In this document: positions 17,553 to 25,843 of the stretch, in pieces | Layout of the letters: every line of letters starts with the position of its first letter | Position numbering within the stretch: position 1 is the first letter of the stretch | Source of the DNA: Nostoc sp. FACHB-892 | Lineage (GTDB): Bacteria; Cyanobacteriota; Cyanobacteriia; Cyanobacteriales; Nostocaceae | Assembly (NCBI RefSeq): GCF_014698795.1 | Contig: NZ_JACJTR010000040.1 | Location: forward strand, 1 to 56,580 | DNA length: 56,580 nt | Direction of reading: 5' to 3' | Position numbers and translations under genes: made by a program | The notes under the pieces: model-generated | Database searches by the model: none | What the model was told of the DNA's origin: nothing | The model's input: the letters and a program-made list of their open reading frames with translations, nothing else

Positions 17553-18617
17553 TTAGATTTCCGTCGCTACTATCTTTGTGCTTCCTGCTACAAGTGGAAT
17601 CATCCGATGGCGATTTGTGGCATTGGAAAAGTCAACTTCCCCAATTAATGATGGATGACGACTTAACCAGTATGTAGATTGGAGATAACCTGGTTCCGCT
17701 TTCATTAGTGGCAAATTATGCTTCTCTAGCACCTTTTGAATTCGCTCAAATGCTGACGGCAGTTGGTTAAAGGGAATATTAGGAAAAGTGTGATGCACTG
17801 CATGATAATTTAGTCCACCCATTAACCAGCCTACTAGAGAGCTAGTTTCAATATTACGACAGGCATAAAGCTGCGTTAACTGGTGAGTGGTAAATTTTCC
17901 CCACAGCCCGTAGTGTTCCAAGTGATCCCGTGTCTGCACTACGATGCCAATTATCCGTTCTAAGATTAACCAAAATAAAATGTAGCGTAGTATTTCTCCT
18001 TGAAACATTGCCAGCATTAACAGAACGCTATGCACAAACATAATACCTGTAGCATCCAGCAGTACTTGTCTTCGCATACTAGAAACTAATTTTTGCAAGC
18101 GTATACCTTTAATAAAGCTTTTGATAATTAGCCCGATTCCTCCTAAAATCAAAATATCAAAAAGCCACTGATGACTTATATACCAACGTATTATCGGCTG
18201 TGCTTGCTGGTATTCTTCAAAAGTCCATTGGATTCGTTCTGGATCTCGCAAGTCAATGCCATTCCAGCCATGATGCAAGCGGTGTATTTCTGCATAGATA
18301 CTGTAAGGCCATAGCATTGGCCAACTCATCAACCGAGGTATGATACTATCAAACCACTTCCAGCCTGTTAATGTTTGATGTGTCATATCATGGGTACAAA
18401 TCAACCAAAAGCTATAAAAAACTCCGGACAGCATTGTTGCTGCCACAAATAAAATACTATTTGGCGCTGACCAAGCTAGTATAACTAAACCCAGAAATAT
18501 CGAACCTAATATACTAAAACGTAGCAACCCGGCTTTCGGATTAACTTGGTGTAAGTCGGCTGTAACTTGCTGTAAATCCTGAGTGATACTATTTACTGTC
18601 ATGGCGCAATCACCCAT
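17553..18617 (-). CDS. Membrane-bound fatty acid desaturase family protein
   Basis: About 354 residues with several membrane helices and three His clusters that would bind the di-iron centre: HDMTH (~76-80), HRLHH (~112-116) and HAVHH (~272-276). A further RDHLEHYG lies near 230. This is the pattern of the fatty-acid desaturase superfamily, which also holds carotenoid hydroxylases/ketolases, so the substrate (acyl lipid or carotenoid) is open. The spacing and the GWLMGGLNYHAVHH segment resemble acyl-lipid desaturases. I prefer ATG 18617, which has GAGGTGG a few bases upstream; GTG 18629 and ATG 18602 are alternatives. It stands alone between the MITE-like element and HU. Confidence 0.8.
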   Translation of the reverse strand: MGDCAMTVNSITQDLQQVTADLHQVNPKAGLLRFSILGSIFLGLVILAWSAPNSILFVAATMLSGVFYSFWLICTHDMTHQTLTGWKWFDSIIPRLMSWPMLWPYSIYAEIHRLHHGWNGIDLRDPERIQWTFEEYQQAQPIIRWYISHQWLFDILILGGIGLIIKSFIKGIRLQKLVSSMRRQVLLDATGIMFVHSVLLMLAMFQGEILRYILFWLILERIIGIVVQTRDHLEHYGLWGKFTTHQLTQLYACRNIETSSLVGWLMGGLNYHAVHHTFPNIPFNQLPSAFERIQKVLEKHNLPLMKAEPGYLQSTYWLSRHPSLIGEVDFSNATNRHRMIPLVAGSTKIVATEI

Positions 18618-18932
18618 TACCCACCTCACCTAAATTAGTTATCTAAGTTACTATTAGCTTATCGCCATCTCTCAATAACTATAGGTAATACTCACCAGTA
18701 GTAAATACCCGTCTTCCCACAAAAATGTGATGCAAATTTTAGGGATGACTACAGCTGCTTGAGAGTAAATAATCTATTTCGGATATCAAGAAGTCAGAGG
18801 GTGACGCAGCGATCGCCTCTGTAACATCTGCAATTCCACACTCACGTTCCCTCTACCGTTGCCCCACGCTGTCTTGAGAACTGCGATTGCTACCGGAGCA
18901 GTAGTTAGATTGGTTTACCACTAGCAATTAAT
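18618..18932. other. Intergenic, no gene seen
   Basis: About 315 bases separating the desaturase from HU. There is a gcgatcgc HIP1 site near 18810. No ORF or clear terminator is seen. Confidence 0.4.
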
Positions 18933-19208
18933 CTATGGTGCTACTTTTTCTTTGAACAGCTTACCTGGAGAAAATCCAGGAACTTTGGTAGCTGGAATGG
19001 TCATTGGCTCATTGGTTTTGGGATTACGCCCCTCGCGCTCGGAGCGTTCACGTCGCTCAAATGACCCAAACCCAATCAGCGTTACCTTATCCCCATTGGC
19101 TACAGCTTCGGTCACAACTGACAAAAAAGCACTGATTACTTCATCAGCTTGCTTTTTTGTGACGTTGACCTTCGCTGCTACAGCATCCACTAATTCGCCT
19201 TTGTTCAT
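18933..19208 (-). CDS. hup: DNA-binding protein HU
   Basis: 91 residues, the standard HU length. It begins MNKGELVDAVAAKVNVTKKQ (dimerisation helices). Then come TLIGFGSFERRERSEREGRN (beta strands) and the DNA-contacting arm NPKTNEPMTIPATKVPGFSP with the Pro that intercalates between base pairs, ending GKLFKEKV. HU bends and compacts DNA in the nucleoid; in Anabaena the homologue supports normal growth and heterocyst differentiation. All key positions are present. It is monocistronic, with a promoter expected within 19209-19300. An imperfect RBS (tcagggtga, minus strand) precedes the ATG. Confidence 0.95.
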   Translation of the reverse strand: MNKGELVDAVAAKVNVTKKQADEVISAFLSVVTEAVANGDKVTLIGFGSFERRERSEREGRNPKTNEPMTIPATKVPGFSPGKLFKEKVAP

Positions 19209-19486
19209 AAATCACCCTGAAGTATTGCCAGTATTGGAAATTTACTTTACCACTACTATCTTTTGTGAGGATAGGGGGAAAACGACTAACAATCAAGCAG
19301 CATACGAAAATTAACAATGCACGGCTACTCCTGTGGCGACTTTGAATTCAGGGATAAAGCCAGTTGAGTTCTAAGAGAGCTTGACTGATTCTATAATCAC
19401 CTTTTAAGAGGAACTTGTGTGAAGCTGTAAGAGAGTGAAGAATTAAACTTTCTTCTACTATCAGTTCTAACTTACATAATGCAAAT

Positions 19487-19675
19487 ATGCCTTCGATTTC
19501 CTACAACCGCACCGATAGCCAGCAACCGCAAAGCATTACCATTGAAGGTTATGTTGTCCGTCCTGGATTACATATTCTCACTTACGAGCAACTCAAGTTG
19601 CTACGGGAGCAAACACAGCATCATTCTCAGCTGGAACATTTAGTCAGCCAAGGCGTGATTAAGTTGACTGGTTAA
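19487..19675 (+). CDS. Small hypothetical protein
   Basis: 62 residues, MPSISYNRTDSQQPQSITIE, then GYVVRPGLHILTYEQLKLLR and a helical Gln/His-rich end. It has no membrane segment and no motif I recognise. The pattern of a short strand pair then a helix looks protein-like, and it ends 21 bases from a convergent gene. The ATG has no evident Shine-Dalgarno site, so the call is moderate. Confidence 0.45.
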   Translation: MPSISYNRTDSQQPQSITIEGYVVRPGLHILTYEQLKLLREQTQHHSQLEHLVSQGVIKLTG

Positions 19676-19695
19676 TAGTCGCCAGCACAAAAATC

Positions 19696-20202
19696 CTAAC
19701 TCGCTACATCTAATTCCACTATTGCTGGTTGTTGTTCCTTCTTGACAGCACCTAATTCCTCAATAAAAGCATCGATTGCCTTGGCTGCTGACTGCTTACC
19801 TGTTTTCAATTGGGAAAGGATATTTTCGCGTATTGCTGAATAATCTGGTAGGACTTGCTGCTCAACAGAAATAGCCTCTTGCTTTGGTAGGGCAACTTCA
19901 GTTGAACACTTTTCTATTAAACCCTTAATCTGAGCGATCGCTTCGGCTAATTCCTGCCTAATCACCTGTTTTATCTCTTCACCATTGGGTGTAGACGCAG
20001 AAGAAGCATTTACTTCCTGCTTAACTATTTCCTTAATCTCATCACCATTAGATAACGCCAGCCCAGCTTTTGACTGTCCCAAGATTCCCTGGAGCAATCT
20101 TGTTGCTGTATGATTTAATGACTCATTCTCGGAAATCTGCATTGCCGATAAAGCTTTGATTTCTGCATCAGTTAACCCAATGGAAATTGTTACCTTAGCC
20201 AT
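19696..20202 (-). CDS. Hypothetical protein, possible RHH N-terminus with coiled helices
   Basis: 168 residues. The start MAKVTISIGLTDAEIKALSA followed by a second helix (NHTATRLLQGILGQ) resembles a ribbon-helix-helix fold. Two repeats follow (NGDEIKEIVKQEVNAS and NGEEIKQVIRQELAEA) and then amphipathic helices to the end. The whole is highly charged and soluble. The repeats at ~50-65 and ~73-88 suggest internal duplication. A DNA-binding oligomeric protein is a plausible reading, not a demonstrated one. It converges with the small ORF at 19487-19675, 20 bp apart. Confidence 0.6.
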   Translation of the reverse strand: MAKVTISIGLTDAEIKALSAMQISENESLNHTATRLLQGILGQSKAGLALSNGDEIKEIVKQEVNASSASTPNGEEIKQVIRQELAEAIAQIKGLIEKCSTEVALPKQEAISVEQQVLPDYSAIRENILSQLKTGKQSAAKAIDAFIEELGAVKKEQQPAIVELDVAS

Positions 20203-20545
20203 ACTTTTAACACCTGTAAATATTAAACTCTACATCGCTATTTTGGGGTTAAATTGTTTGCATACAGTACTTTTATCGCCTGATCACAAATGCTGTATAA
20301 ACAACTTATCAATGACCCAATTATTAAACTTTGCCCTGTGAGCAACTTTTACCCTCTATTCTTTAATCTAACTTCAAATCAATCAAGTTGCCATTACTTC
20401 AATTCTAACCCACGCTTCACCTGCTTTTATATGAACAGCAGAGCTACAACTGGTAAACTCCGACATTTAAGAAGCTGTATGAAGTTATACGCTAAAAAGC
20501 TTATAATAGTTATATTACGAAACTTCTGGATTAGCACAGTAGAAT
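20203..20545. other. Intergenic, AT-rich, no gene seen
   Basis: About 340 AT-rich bases between divergent genes. It probably carries promoters for both. No repeat or RNA gene is recognised; open frames here lack coding character. Confidence 0.4.
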
Positions 20546-20923
20546 ATGACATTGAAAAACACTTTTGGTGAATATAGTTTCGTCACTAAACTAGACGTTA
20601 CTAATCTTGAAGCTAGTGCCGAGTGGTACAAGTCCAAGCTTGGATTAGTTCCTCAAGAAAAATATGACACACCTAGCTGGAGACAATTTAGTTTTCCTGA
20701 TATTCCACGCTTTGCAATCGGATTGAACTTGAGTGACTCAGTTGAACCAGGTAATACCGTTAATACCTTTGTTGTCAATGATATAGTTACTGCTAGTCAA
20801 AGCTTGACTGAAAAAGGAGTCTCAGTTGGGCCAATTACAGATGTCGGTCACGGAGTACAATTATCTACCTTCAAGGATATTGACGGAAATTTGTTAGGGC
20901 TTCGGCAAAATCCGCAGTCTTAA
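20546..20923 (+). CDS. VOC (glyoxalase/bleomycin-resistance) family protein
   Basis: 125 residues with the vicinal-oxygen-chelate pattern. KLDVTNLEASAEWYKSKLGL opens a beta-alpha-beta unit. It is followed by RQFSFPDIPRFAIGL, then a second unit ending HGVQLSTFKDIDGNLLGL. In metal-dependent members His and Glu residues bind a divalent ion. Here the final unit keeps the D-x-x-G-N segment but has Leu where a metal-binding Glu often sits (NLLGL), so a catalytic role is uncertain. The single-domain size implies a homodimer. It has no operon partner. Substrate unknown. Confidence 0.8.
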   Translation: MTLKNTFGEYSFVTKLDVTNLEASAEWYKSKLGLVPQEKYDTPSWRQFSFPDIPRFAIGLNLSDSVEPGNTVNTFVVNDIVTASQSLTEKGVSVGPITDVGHGVQLSTFKDIDGNLLGLRQNPQS

Positions 20924-21080
20924 CCTGAATGTGCAGCTAAATCGGGGAATTAGCCAGCGATAGGATTGCTATATCACTGATGTAACTGTTGTTAAAGCTT
21001 GTTTTTATGCAGTTTCCATCAATAAGGTTTTCCCAAATTGTTTACATATTTTTCTCCGATTTTTTTGAAATTTTTTGATT

Positions 21081-21440
21081 CTATGGGGATTTTTGAGTAT
21101 CTATAACCAATTGATTTAGCTCTTCTTGCATTTGGTTATGAACTAATTCATAACAATCATTCACATAATTACGATCCTTAGCTGCATCTTGACCATATCT
21201 TTCAAAAGTAATTGGACGACATACACGAGTATGAATCTGCACAGGTAGAGGAATATTAGGTAGAGGCCCAATAGACAAGCCCCAAGGTAAACCTAAATAA
21301 ATTGGGAAAATTCCTGGGTCTATTTGATAAAGCCACGGCAATCCTAACTCATGTAGTTGTTTGACTTTTGCATAGCAATCACATAAAACAATCAACGTAT
21401 CATGAGCGCCTACATTTCTAGCAACAATGAAAATTAACAA
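21081..21440 (-). pseudogene. C-terminal fragment of a phospholipid/glycerol acyltransferase
   Basis: 119 residues corresponding to the end of a cyanobacterial lysophospholipid acyltransferase-like protein: VGAHDTLIVLCDCYAKVKQL, PWGLSIGPLPNIPLP, IHTRVCRPITFERYG and a final helix. The N-terminal half with the membrane helix and the catalytic HxxxxD motif is missing. The homology stops abruptly at about 21425, with only a few unrelated residues (MLIFIV) ahead of it. It is 43 bases downstream of the HNH gene on the same strand, which may have been placed there by a rearrangement. It cannot be active alone. Confidence 0.65.
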
Positions 21441-21483
21441 TGCTCAAAAAGCGTGAGCGCTCACATCTGCAATCGGTCAAATT

Positions 21484-21792
21484 TTAGCTAACTTTCTTTT
21501 CGGTAAACAGTGACAACTGTCCAGGAGAAATATTCCCGCGTCCAAATCGATGGTAGTAAAGGTGACAGCCACTACACAGGCAAGCCAAGTTCTCCAGTCG
21601 ATTGTCACCAGGGTCACAATTCCAGTGATGTACCTGAAGTGTATGAGCTTTGCGCTGGGATTTTGTCCAATCAGGTGGTTTTTCCCCAGGACGTAAGCAG
21701 ACCTTACCACATTTAGTACAACGCCAATCACACAAAGCTTTTAGCGCTGTCGCAATTTCTTTCCAATTGTCTGGATATACACCCTGACTCAT
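21484..21792 (-). CDS. HNH endonuclease-like protein
   Basis: 102 residues with an HNH/McrA layout: CTKCGKVC (first Cys pair), LQVHHWNCDPGDNRLENLAC (the His-His metal and catalytic pair plus Asn) and CSGCHLYYHRF (second Cys pair with His). These residues would hold a structural zinc and the catalytic metal for DNA cleavage. Small stand-alone HNH proteins of this kind occur in cyanobacterial chromosomes and in mobile elements. No partner methylase or recombinase is adjacent, so its target is unknown. ATG 21792 gives a normal-sized protein. The gene appears intact. Confidence 0.75.
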   Translation of the reverse strand: MSQGVYPDNWKEIATALKALCDWRCTKCGKVCLRPGEKPPDWTKSQRKAHTLQVHHWNCDPGDNRLENLACLCSGCHLYYHRFGRGNISPGQLSLFTEKKVS

Positions 21793-22366
21793 GACGACGT
21801 GTTTTTACAATCTATAGTCACTTATCAATCAACAAAGCTTATCTTAAAATCGACTAAGTTAAAAGTATTGTTCCTACAAGAATCTTTTGTCGATGAATAC
21901 AGATATTTTTCTAGGAATGGCACGAAGATTCATGTGAAACCTCGCCAGGGCAAAGTAGGGTGTAGTGTTTAAGACAATTGAATACAAGTATAGCGCATAC
22001 TACAAAATCTTTTTAATTTCCCACACCTGAACCTGCAACGCCACACTCTTTCATCCAGGAATACCAGGGATTTACGCTTTACAAGCGTGCCATTCATTCT
22101 TCTAGCTTTCACACCCGATGCCCTTGCTGTTGTGGAGTGTAGGTAGTTGACTGCGGTTAAGATTGTGGTTTCTTATTGTGATTACTGCTATGCCTTTCAC
22201 AGCTTTCACCAGTTTATAAAGTTATGTAATTTTTTGCATTATTTATAGCTAGCAAGTTGATAGCTGCAAGAGAAGCAGTTTGTGGCTGACTACAACGTAG
22301 CCAGAAAAAATCAATTTATGACGACTGCTTAGTATAAAAATTGAACAATACAATGTTTCAGAATCA
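21793..22366. other. Intergenic, ~570 bp, no clear gene
   Basis: I find no gene with support. A short coding-like relic is possible at ~21890-21965 (EYRYFSRNGTKIHVKPRQG, then a stop). The rest has scattered short frames only. It includes the promoter of the exported protein at 22367. Confidence 0.4.
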
Positions 22367-23257
22367 ATGCAAAAAAAACTCAAGCTATTTGTTATCTGCG
22401 GATTAGTAGGATTAATGTCTGGCGCTTCAGTTTTGTATAAATCCTTTGCCAAAAATCAAGCTTTACAGGCGAGCGCTAATCAACCACAAACCTCAGTAGC
22501 CCAAGCAAACAGTACCACACCACCACAGTCAGCAATGACAGGATGGTTAGGTTTTGCAACTACAGCAAACAAAAATGTACCATTTTCGCCTTTGCTGCCT
22601 GTGAATGCGGATGCCCAGGTTGCACTTTTCTCAGATGCATGGGAGCAAGTCAAACCCGGTACATCTTTAGTTGGTATCGCTGGAGGAATCAAACAACAGG
22701 TAAAATTTCGTCGTTCTCAAGAAGAACTTTTTGGTTGTGATAATAATAAAACAAAAATGGCAACGTTTACCGCAGCTAAACGTTTTGCCCTGGGGCCTGT
22801 TTGGCTTTTACCCGCGAACTTAGCCAAAGAAGCAAAATCGTTTACTTTGCAAGCGTTGAATTTATCTGAAGTTCCTACGAGCGTATTACCTGTAAACAAA
22901 CGCAAACCATCAGTTGCACGCGCTTGGAAGGCTGGGGGAGCAACTGTTGTGATGCAAAAACAAAGTAAAGATCAAGTGCGCTTAAGTATATTAATCAATT
23001 CTCGGATAGCTTACAATGCAGTGGAGAAAAAGTCATATATGCAAGGTGGCGACCCTGAGCCTGTTAAATTTCCTAAATTTGACGGTACGCCAGGAATACC
23101 TTTTCCAATTGGCGCTTTTCAGGCTAACGCTAAATCAGCATCCATGATTGTATTTTGGCAACCTAGTTATGAAGGTCAAGGTTACAGCGTCGTTGCATCT
23201 GTGAAGGGCAAAATGCAGAAAGTTGATGAGAACGCAATCTATTTCTGCGCTTTCTAG
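22367..23257 (+). CDS. Hypothetical exported or membrane-anchored protein
   Basis: 296 residues. It begins MQKKLKLFVICGLVGLMSGA, a signal peptide or signal anchor, followed by a Gln/Ser/Thr/Ala-rich linker (~30-60) typical of a periplasmic spacer. The remaining ~230 residues are mostly beta with LFGCDNNKTKMATFTAAKRF and a final ENAIYFCAF; the two Cys (near 125 and 294) could form a disulphide. I do not recognise a family. The layout suggests a periplasmic or surface domain tethered to the inner membrane. It is monocistronic, and the start follows the hydrophobic segment logic; no strong RBS is seen. Confidence 0.65.
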   Translation: MQKKLKLFVICGLVGLMSGASVLYKSFAKNQALQASANQPQTSVAQANSTTPPQSAMTGWLGFATTANKNVPFSPLLPVNADAQVALFSDAWEQVKPGTSLVGIAGGIKQQVKFRRSQEELFGCDNNKTKMATFTAAKRFALGPVWLLPANLAKEAKSFTLQALNLSEVPTSVLPVNKRKPSVARAWKAGGATVVMQKQSKDQVRLSILINSRIAYNAVEKKSYMQGGDPEPVKFPKFDGTPGIPFPIGAFQANAKSASMIVFWQPSYEGQGYSVVASVKGKMQKVDENAIYFCAF

Positions 23258-23353
23258 GAAAATATTCATAGATTACGCCATGTGCGACTTTCTCTCAAAT
23301 CTTACGAATTCTATCCCCAGATTTTCTTATCCAGCACCTCATCACCAGAAACT

Positions 23354-23554
23354 ATGTCCTGCGTCCCACCAAGGAAGAAGCTCAAAATCACAGTTGCCGT
23401 CTGTGATGCGCTGACTGATGCTGACCTCTAAAGTTTGTAATGGCAACTTCAAGATTATTCGTTTTTTGCGTAAAGCACGAAACTTGAGGTGAATAATATT
23501 ATACGACGGTATTTACTATGGATAAACTGGGGACAACATTAATTGTCTCTTATA
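23354..23554 (+). repeat. 201-bp dispersed repeat, copy 1
   Basis: These 201 bases match 35998-36198 without gaps, with about nine substitutions by eye. The unit begins atgtcctgcgtcccaccaag and ends near aactggggacaac..aattgtctc. The first ~70 bases read as the end of a protein (YVLRPTKEEAQNHSCRL, stop). The rest is AT-rich non-coding DNA ending ~130 bp before the next gene. The repeat may be the tail and 3' flank of a duplicated gene. Confidence 0.85.
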
Positions 23555-23688
23555 ACAGTTCTCCTTTGTATGCAATACACTTTGACCTCTCTTCTAAAAG
23601 AAGAGAGAGTTTGAATCTTACTCCCCAACGCTAGTATGGAAGGGCTGTTCTTGTTAAATCTGTTAATTTTTCATTGAGGAAATCTGAG

Positions 23689-25146
23689 ATGATAAACCTT
23701 TTCAGCAAGATGATACAAGTAGGCATCAAAACTTCACCTTTGCAAGGCATATTGTTATTTGTTAATCAGGCGATCGCTAAATTTTTTCAGCCTAAATGGG
23801 AATCTTATCTGTATGTAATTCTACCTCATCCCACTGAAGCTAAGATTTTAATGCTGTCCGAACGGGGTAGTTATTTTCTACCTCATGTTCGTGTAAATAA
23901 AAGTATAGATTATGCGAATTTTATAACTATTAAGTCAGAAATAGAGCCAGAACTTGGATTTTCGGTCAACATTTTATATTATGCCAGCCAGGATTACGAT
24001 AAATTGAAGCGTCAAATTTGCTATATATATGTACTAGAGCGGGATGCTTCTGTTGCGAAATTTAAAGAAGGTGATTGGATTGATTTGGAAATTTTGAGAA
24101 ATCAATCCTTAAAATTTCCCGAACATAAATCAGTTCTCGAAACATATTTAACAGAAATTGAGAGCGGTGATATTCCGGAACTGCGTCCACCTTGGGCTAG
24201 AGAAGGTTGGCTTCAATCGGCAGTTCAATGGATTGACGAACAATTATTAAAATTAAACTATCATCGCCTTTCCCCCGTAGAATGTATAAGGAGTTGCGGG
24301 ATTTCTTGTGTATTAAGAGTTAATACAAGCGTAGGAAATATTTATTTGAAGGAATCTTCTAAATTACCTCTTTTTTGTAACGAACCAGTAGTGACAGCAG
24401 AATTAGCGAATTTATTTCCCGCACATATCCCTAATGTTCTTAGCGTCGATACTCAGCGTCACTGGATGTTGTTAGCTGATTTTGGAGAACCTATTGATAG
24501 GAATACACCCATAAAATTGCAAAAAGATATTTATCGTCTACTCGCTCAAATACAAATCAAATCAGTTCAGCATATAGATAATTTACTAAGTATAGGATGT
24601 TTAGACCGACGTTTGAATTGGCTAGCAACTCATATCGATGTTTTGTTTAATGATGAAATTGCTCTATCTCAATTACAAGCAGACGAAATCAAACAGCTAC
24701 AAACCTTTGCTCCCTATCTGGAAAACCTATGCTCTCAACTAACTAGCTATCAAATACCGCAGACATTAATTCACAGTGATTTACATTTAGGTAATGTTGC
24801 TTTTTATAAAGATAGCTACCTCCTTTTTGATTGGACTGATAGCTGTATTTCTCATCCTTTCTTTGATATGTTTGAGTTATTTTTTCCGCGTCCAGATAAA
24901 CCTTTTTCATCAGCCATGAAGGATTTACAAGAGGAATATTTAGCCCAATGGACAGCTTATGAACCAATGTCACGTTTACTAGAAGCTTGGACATTAACCA
25001 AACCTTTATGTGCTTTACATCATGCAGTTTCATATCAGCATATTGTCGCTTGTCTAGAACCAAGGGCAAAACAAGAGTTGAGTAATGCTTTGCCCCATTT
25101 TCTGCGAGAGCTTTTAAAATGCACAATTGAACTGGTTGAAAAATAA
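23689..25146 (+). CDS. Phosphotransferase-fold (APH/choline kinase-like) protein with N-terminal extension
   Basis: About 485 residues. Residues ~1-165 form an alpha/beta region (YLYVILPHPTEAKILMLSER ... IYVLERDA) that resembles a Nudix-like fold but shows no Nudix box. Residues ~190-485 have the aminoglycoside-phosphotransferase fold: NIYLKESS (possible ATP-binding Lys), LIHSDLHLGNVAFY (catalytic HxDxxxxN) and LLFDWTDS (metal-binding Asp). Such enzymes transfer phosphate from ATP to small molecules. The substrate is unknown; antibiotic resistance should not be assumed. ATG 23689 is preferred because GAGGAAA lies 8 bases upstream; the TTG at 23674 overlaps that site. It lies ~130 bp after the 201-bp repeat and converges with the regulator genes. 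Confidence 0.75.
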   Translation: MINLFSKMIQVGIKTSPLQGILLFVNQAIAKFFQPKWESYLYVILPHPTEAKILMLSERGSYFLPHVRVNKSIDYANFITIKSEIEPELGFSVNILYYASQDYDKLKRQICYIYVLERDASVAKFKEGDWIDLEILRNQSLKFPEHKSVLETYLTEIESGDIPELRPPWAREGWLQSAVQWIDEQLLKLNYHRLSPVECIRSCGISCVLRVNTSVGNIYLKESSKLPLFCNEPVVTAELANLFPAHIPNVLSVDTQRHWMLLADFGEPIDRNTPIKLQKDIYRLLAQIQIKSVQHIDNLLSIGCLDRRLNWLATHIDVLFNDEIALSQLQADEIKQLQTFAPYLENLCSQLTSYQIPQTLIHSDLHLGNVAFYKDSYLLFDWTDSCISHPFFDMFELFFPRPDKPFSSAMKDLQEEYLAQWTAYEPMSRLLEAWTLTKPLCALHHAVSYQHIVACLEPRAKQELSNALPHFLRELLKCTIELVEK

Positions 25147-25201
25147 TGAATATAGGCTTAAACTTGGCTGAACTTACCAGAGTAAAAGACAGATGCATCA
25201 G

Positions 25202-25843
25202 CTAAGGCGATCGCGGGTCTAAATTTTCGCGTGCCCAGAGTGCGGCTTGCGTGCGATCGCTCACGTTTAACTCGCTGAGAATCCGGCTAATGTAATTTCT
25301 GACCGTCCCCTCAGTGATGTGCAAGGTTTTAGCAATTTCACGGTTCGTTTTGCCTTGACCCAGCAGCTTCAAGACAGCCAACTCTCGTTCACTCAGCATT
25401 AAATTAACTGGGGCAGCGCTAACAGGTGGTTGCAGTTGGGCAAAAACTTTGGCTGCGATCGTCGGTCCGAGTTGGCTATGTCCTTTGTGAATCGTGCGGA
25501 TAGCATCCGCAACCTGCCCAGAAGGCGTGTTCTTAAGCAGATACCCGATTGCCCCCGCTTGCAACAATTCCCACACATATTCGTCTTCGTCAAACGTGGT
25601 TAGCACGAGAATGCGGCTCCACGGGTAGCTGCGGAGAATTTCACGAGTTGCTGTTACCCCATCACAGTTGGGCATCCGAATATCCATCAGAATGACATCA
25701 GGCTGAAGCTTTCTGGTCAGGTCGATCGCCACTCTTCCATCGGGTGCCTGCCCGATCACTTCGATGTCTGCCTCTAAGGACAATAATGCGGCTAACCCCT
25801 CTCGAAAGAAGGATTGATCATCAACGACGAGCACTCGGATCAT
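25202..25843 (-). CDS. NarL/FixJ-type response regulator
   Basis: 213 residues. The receiver (~1-120) has VLVVDDQSFFREGL, the phospho-Asp in DVILMDIRMPNCDG, VLTTFDEDEYV and the Lys in YLLKNTPS. The LuxR-type helix-turn-helix (~145-210) has LSERELAVLKLLGQGKTNRE, then GTVRNYISRILSELNV. Phosphorylation would cause dimerisation and binding to DNA. Its start overlaps the end of the sensor kinase gene by 23 bp, so the two are co-transcribed and form a two-component system. The divergent exporter cluster is the likely target. A palindrome suited to such a regulator lies at 27085-27098. All active residues are present. Confidence 0.92.
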   Translation of the reverse strand: MIRVLVVDDQSFFREGLAALLSLEADIEVIGQAPDGRVAIDLTRKLQPDVILMDIRMPNCDGVTATREILRSYPWSRILVLTTFDEDEYVWELLQAGAIGYLLKNTPSGQVADAIRTIHKGHSQLGPTIAAKVFAQLQPPVSAAPVNLMLSERELAVLKLLGQGKTNREIAKTLHITEGTVRNYISRILSELNVSDRTQAALWARENLDPRSP

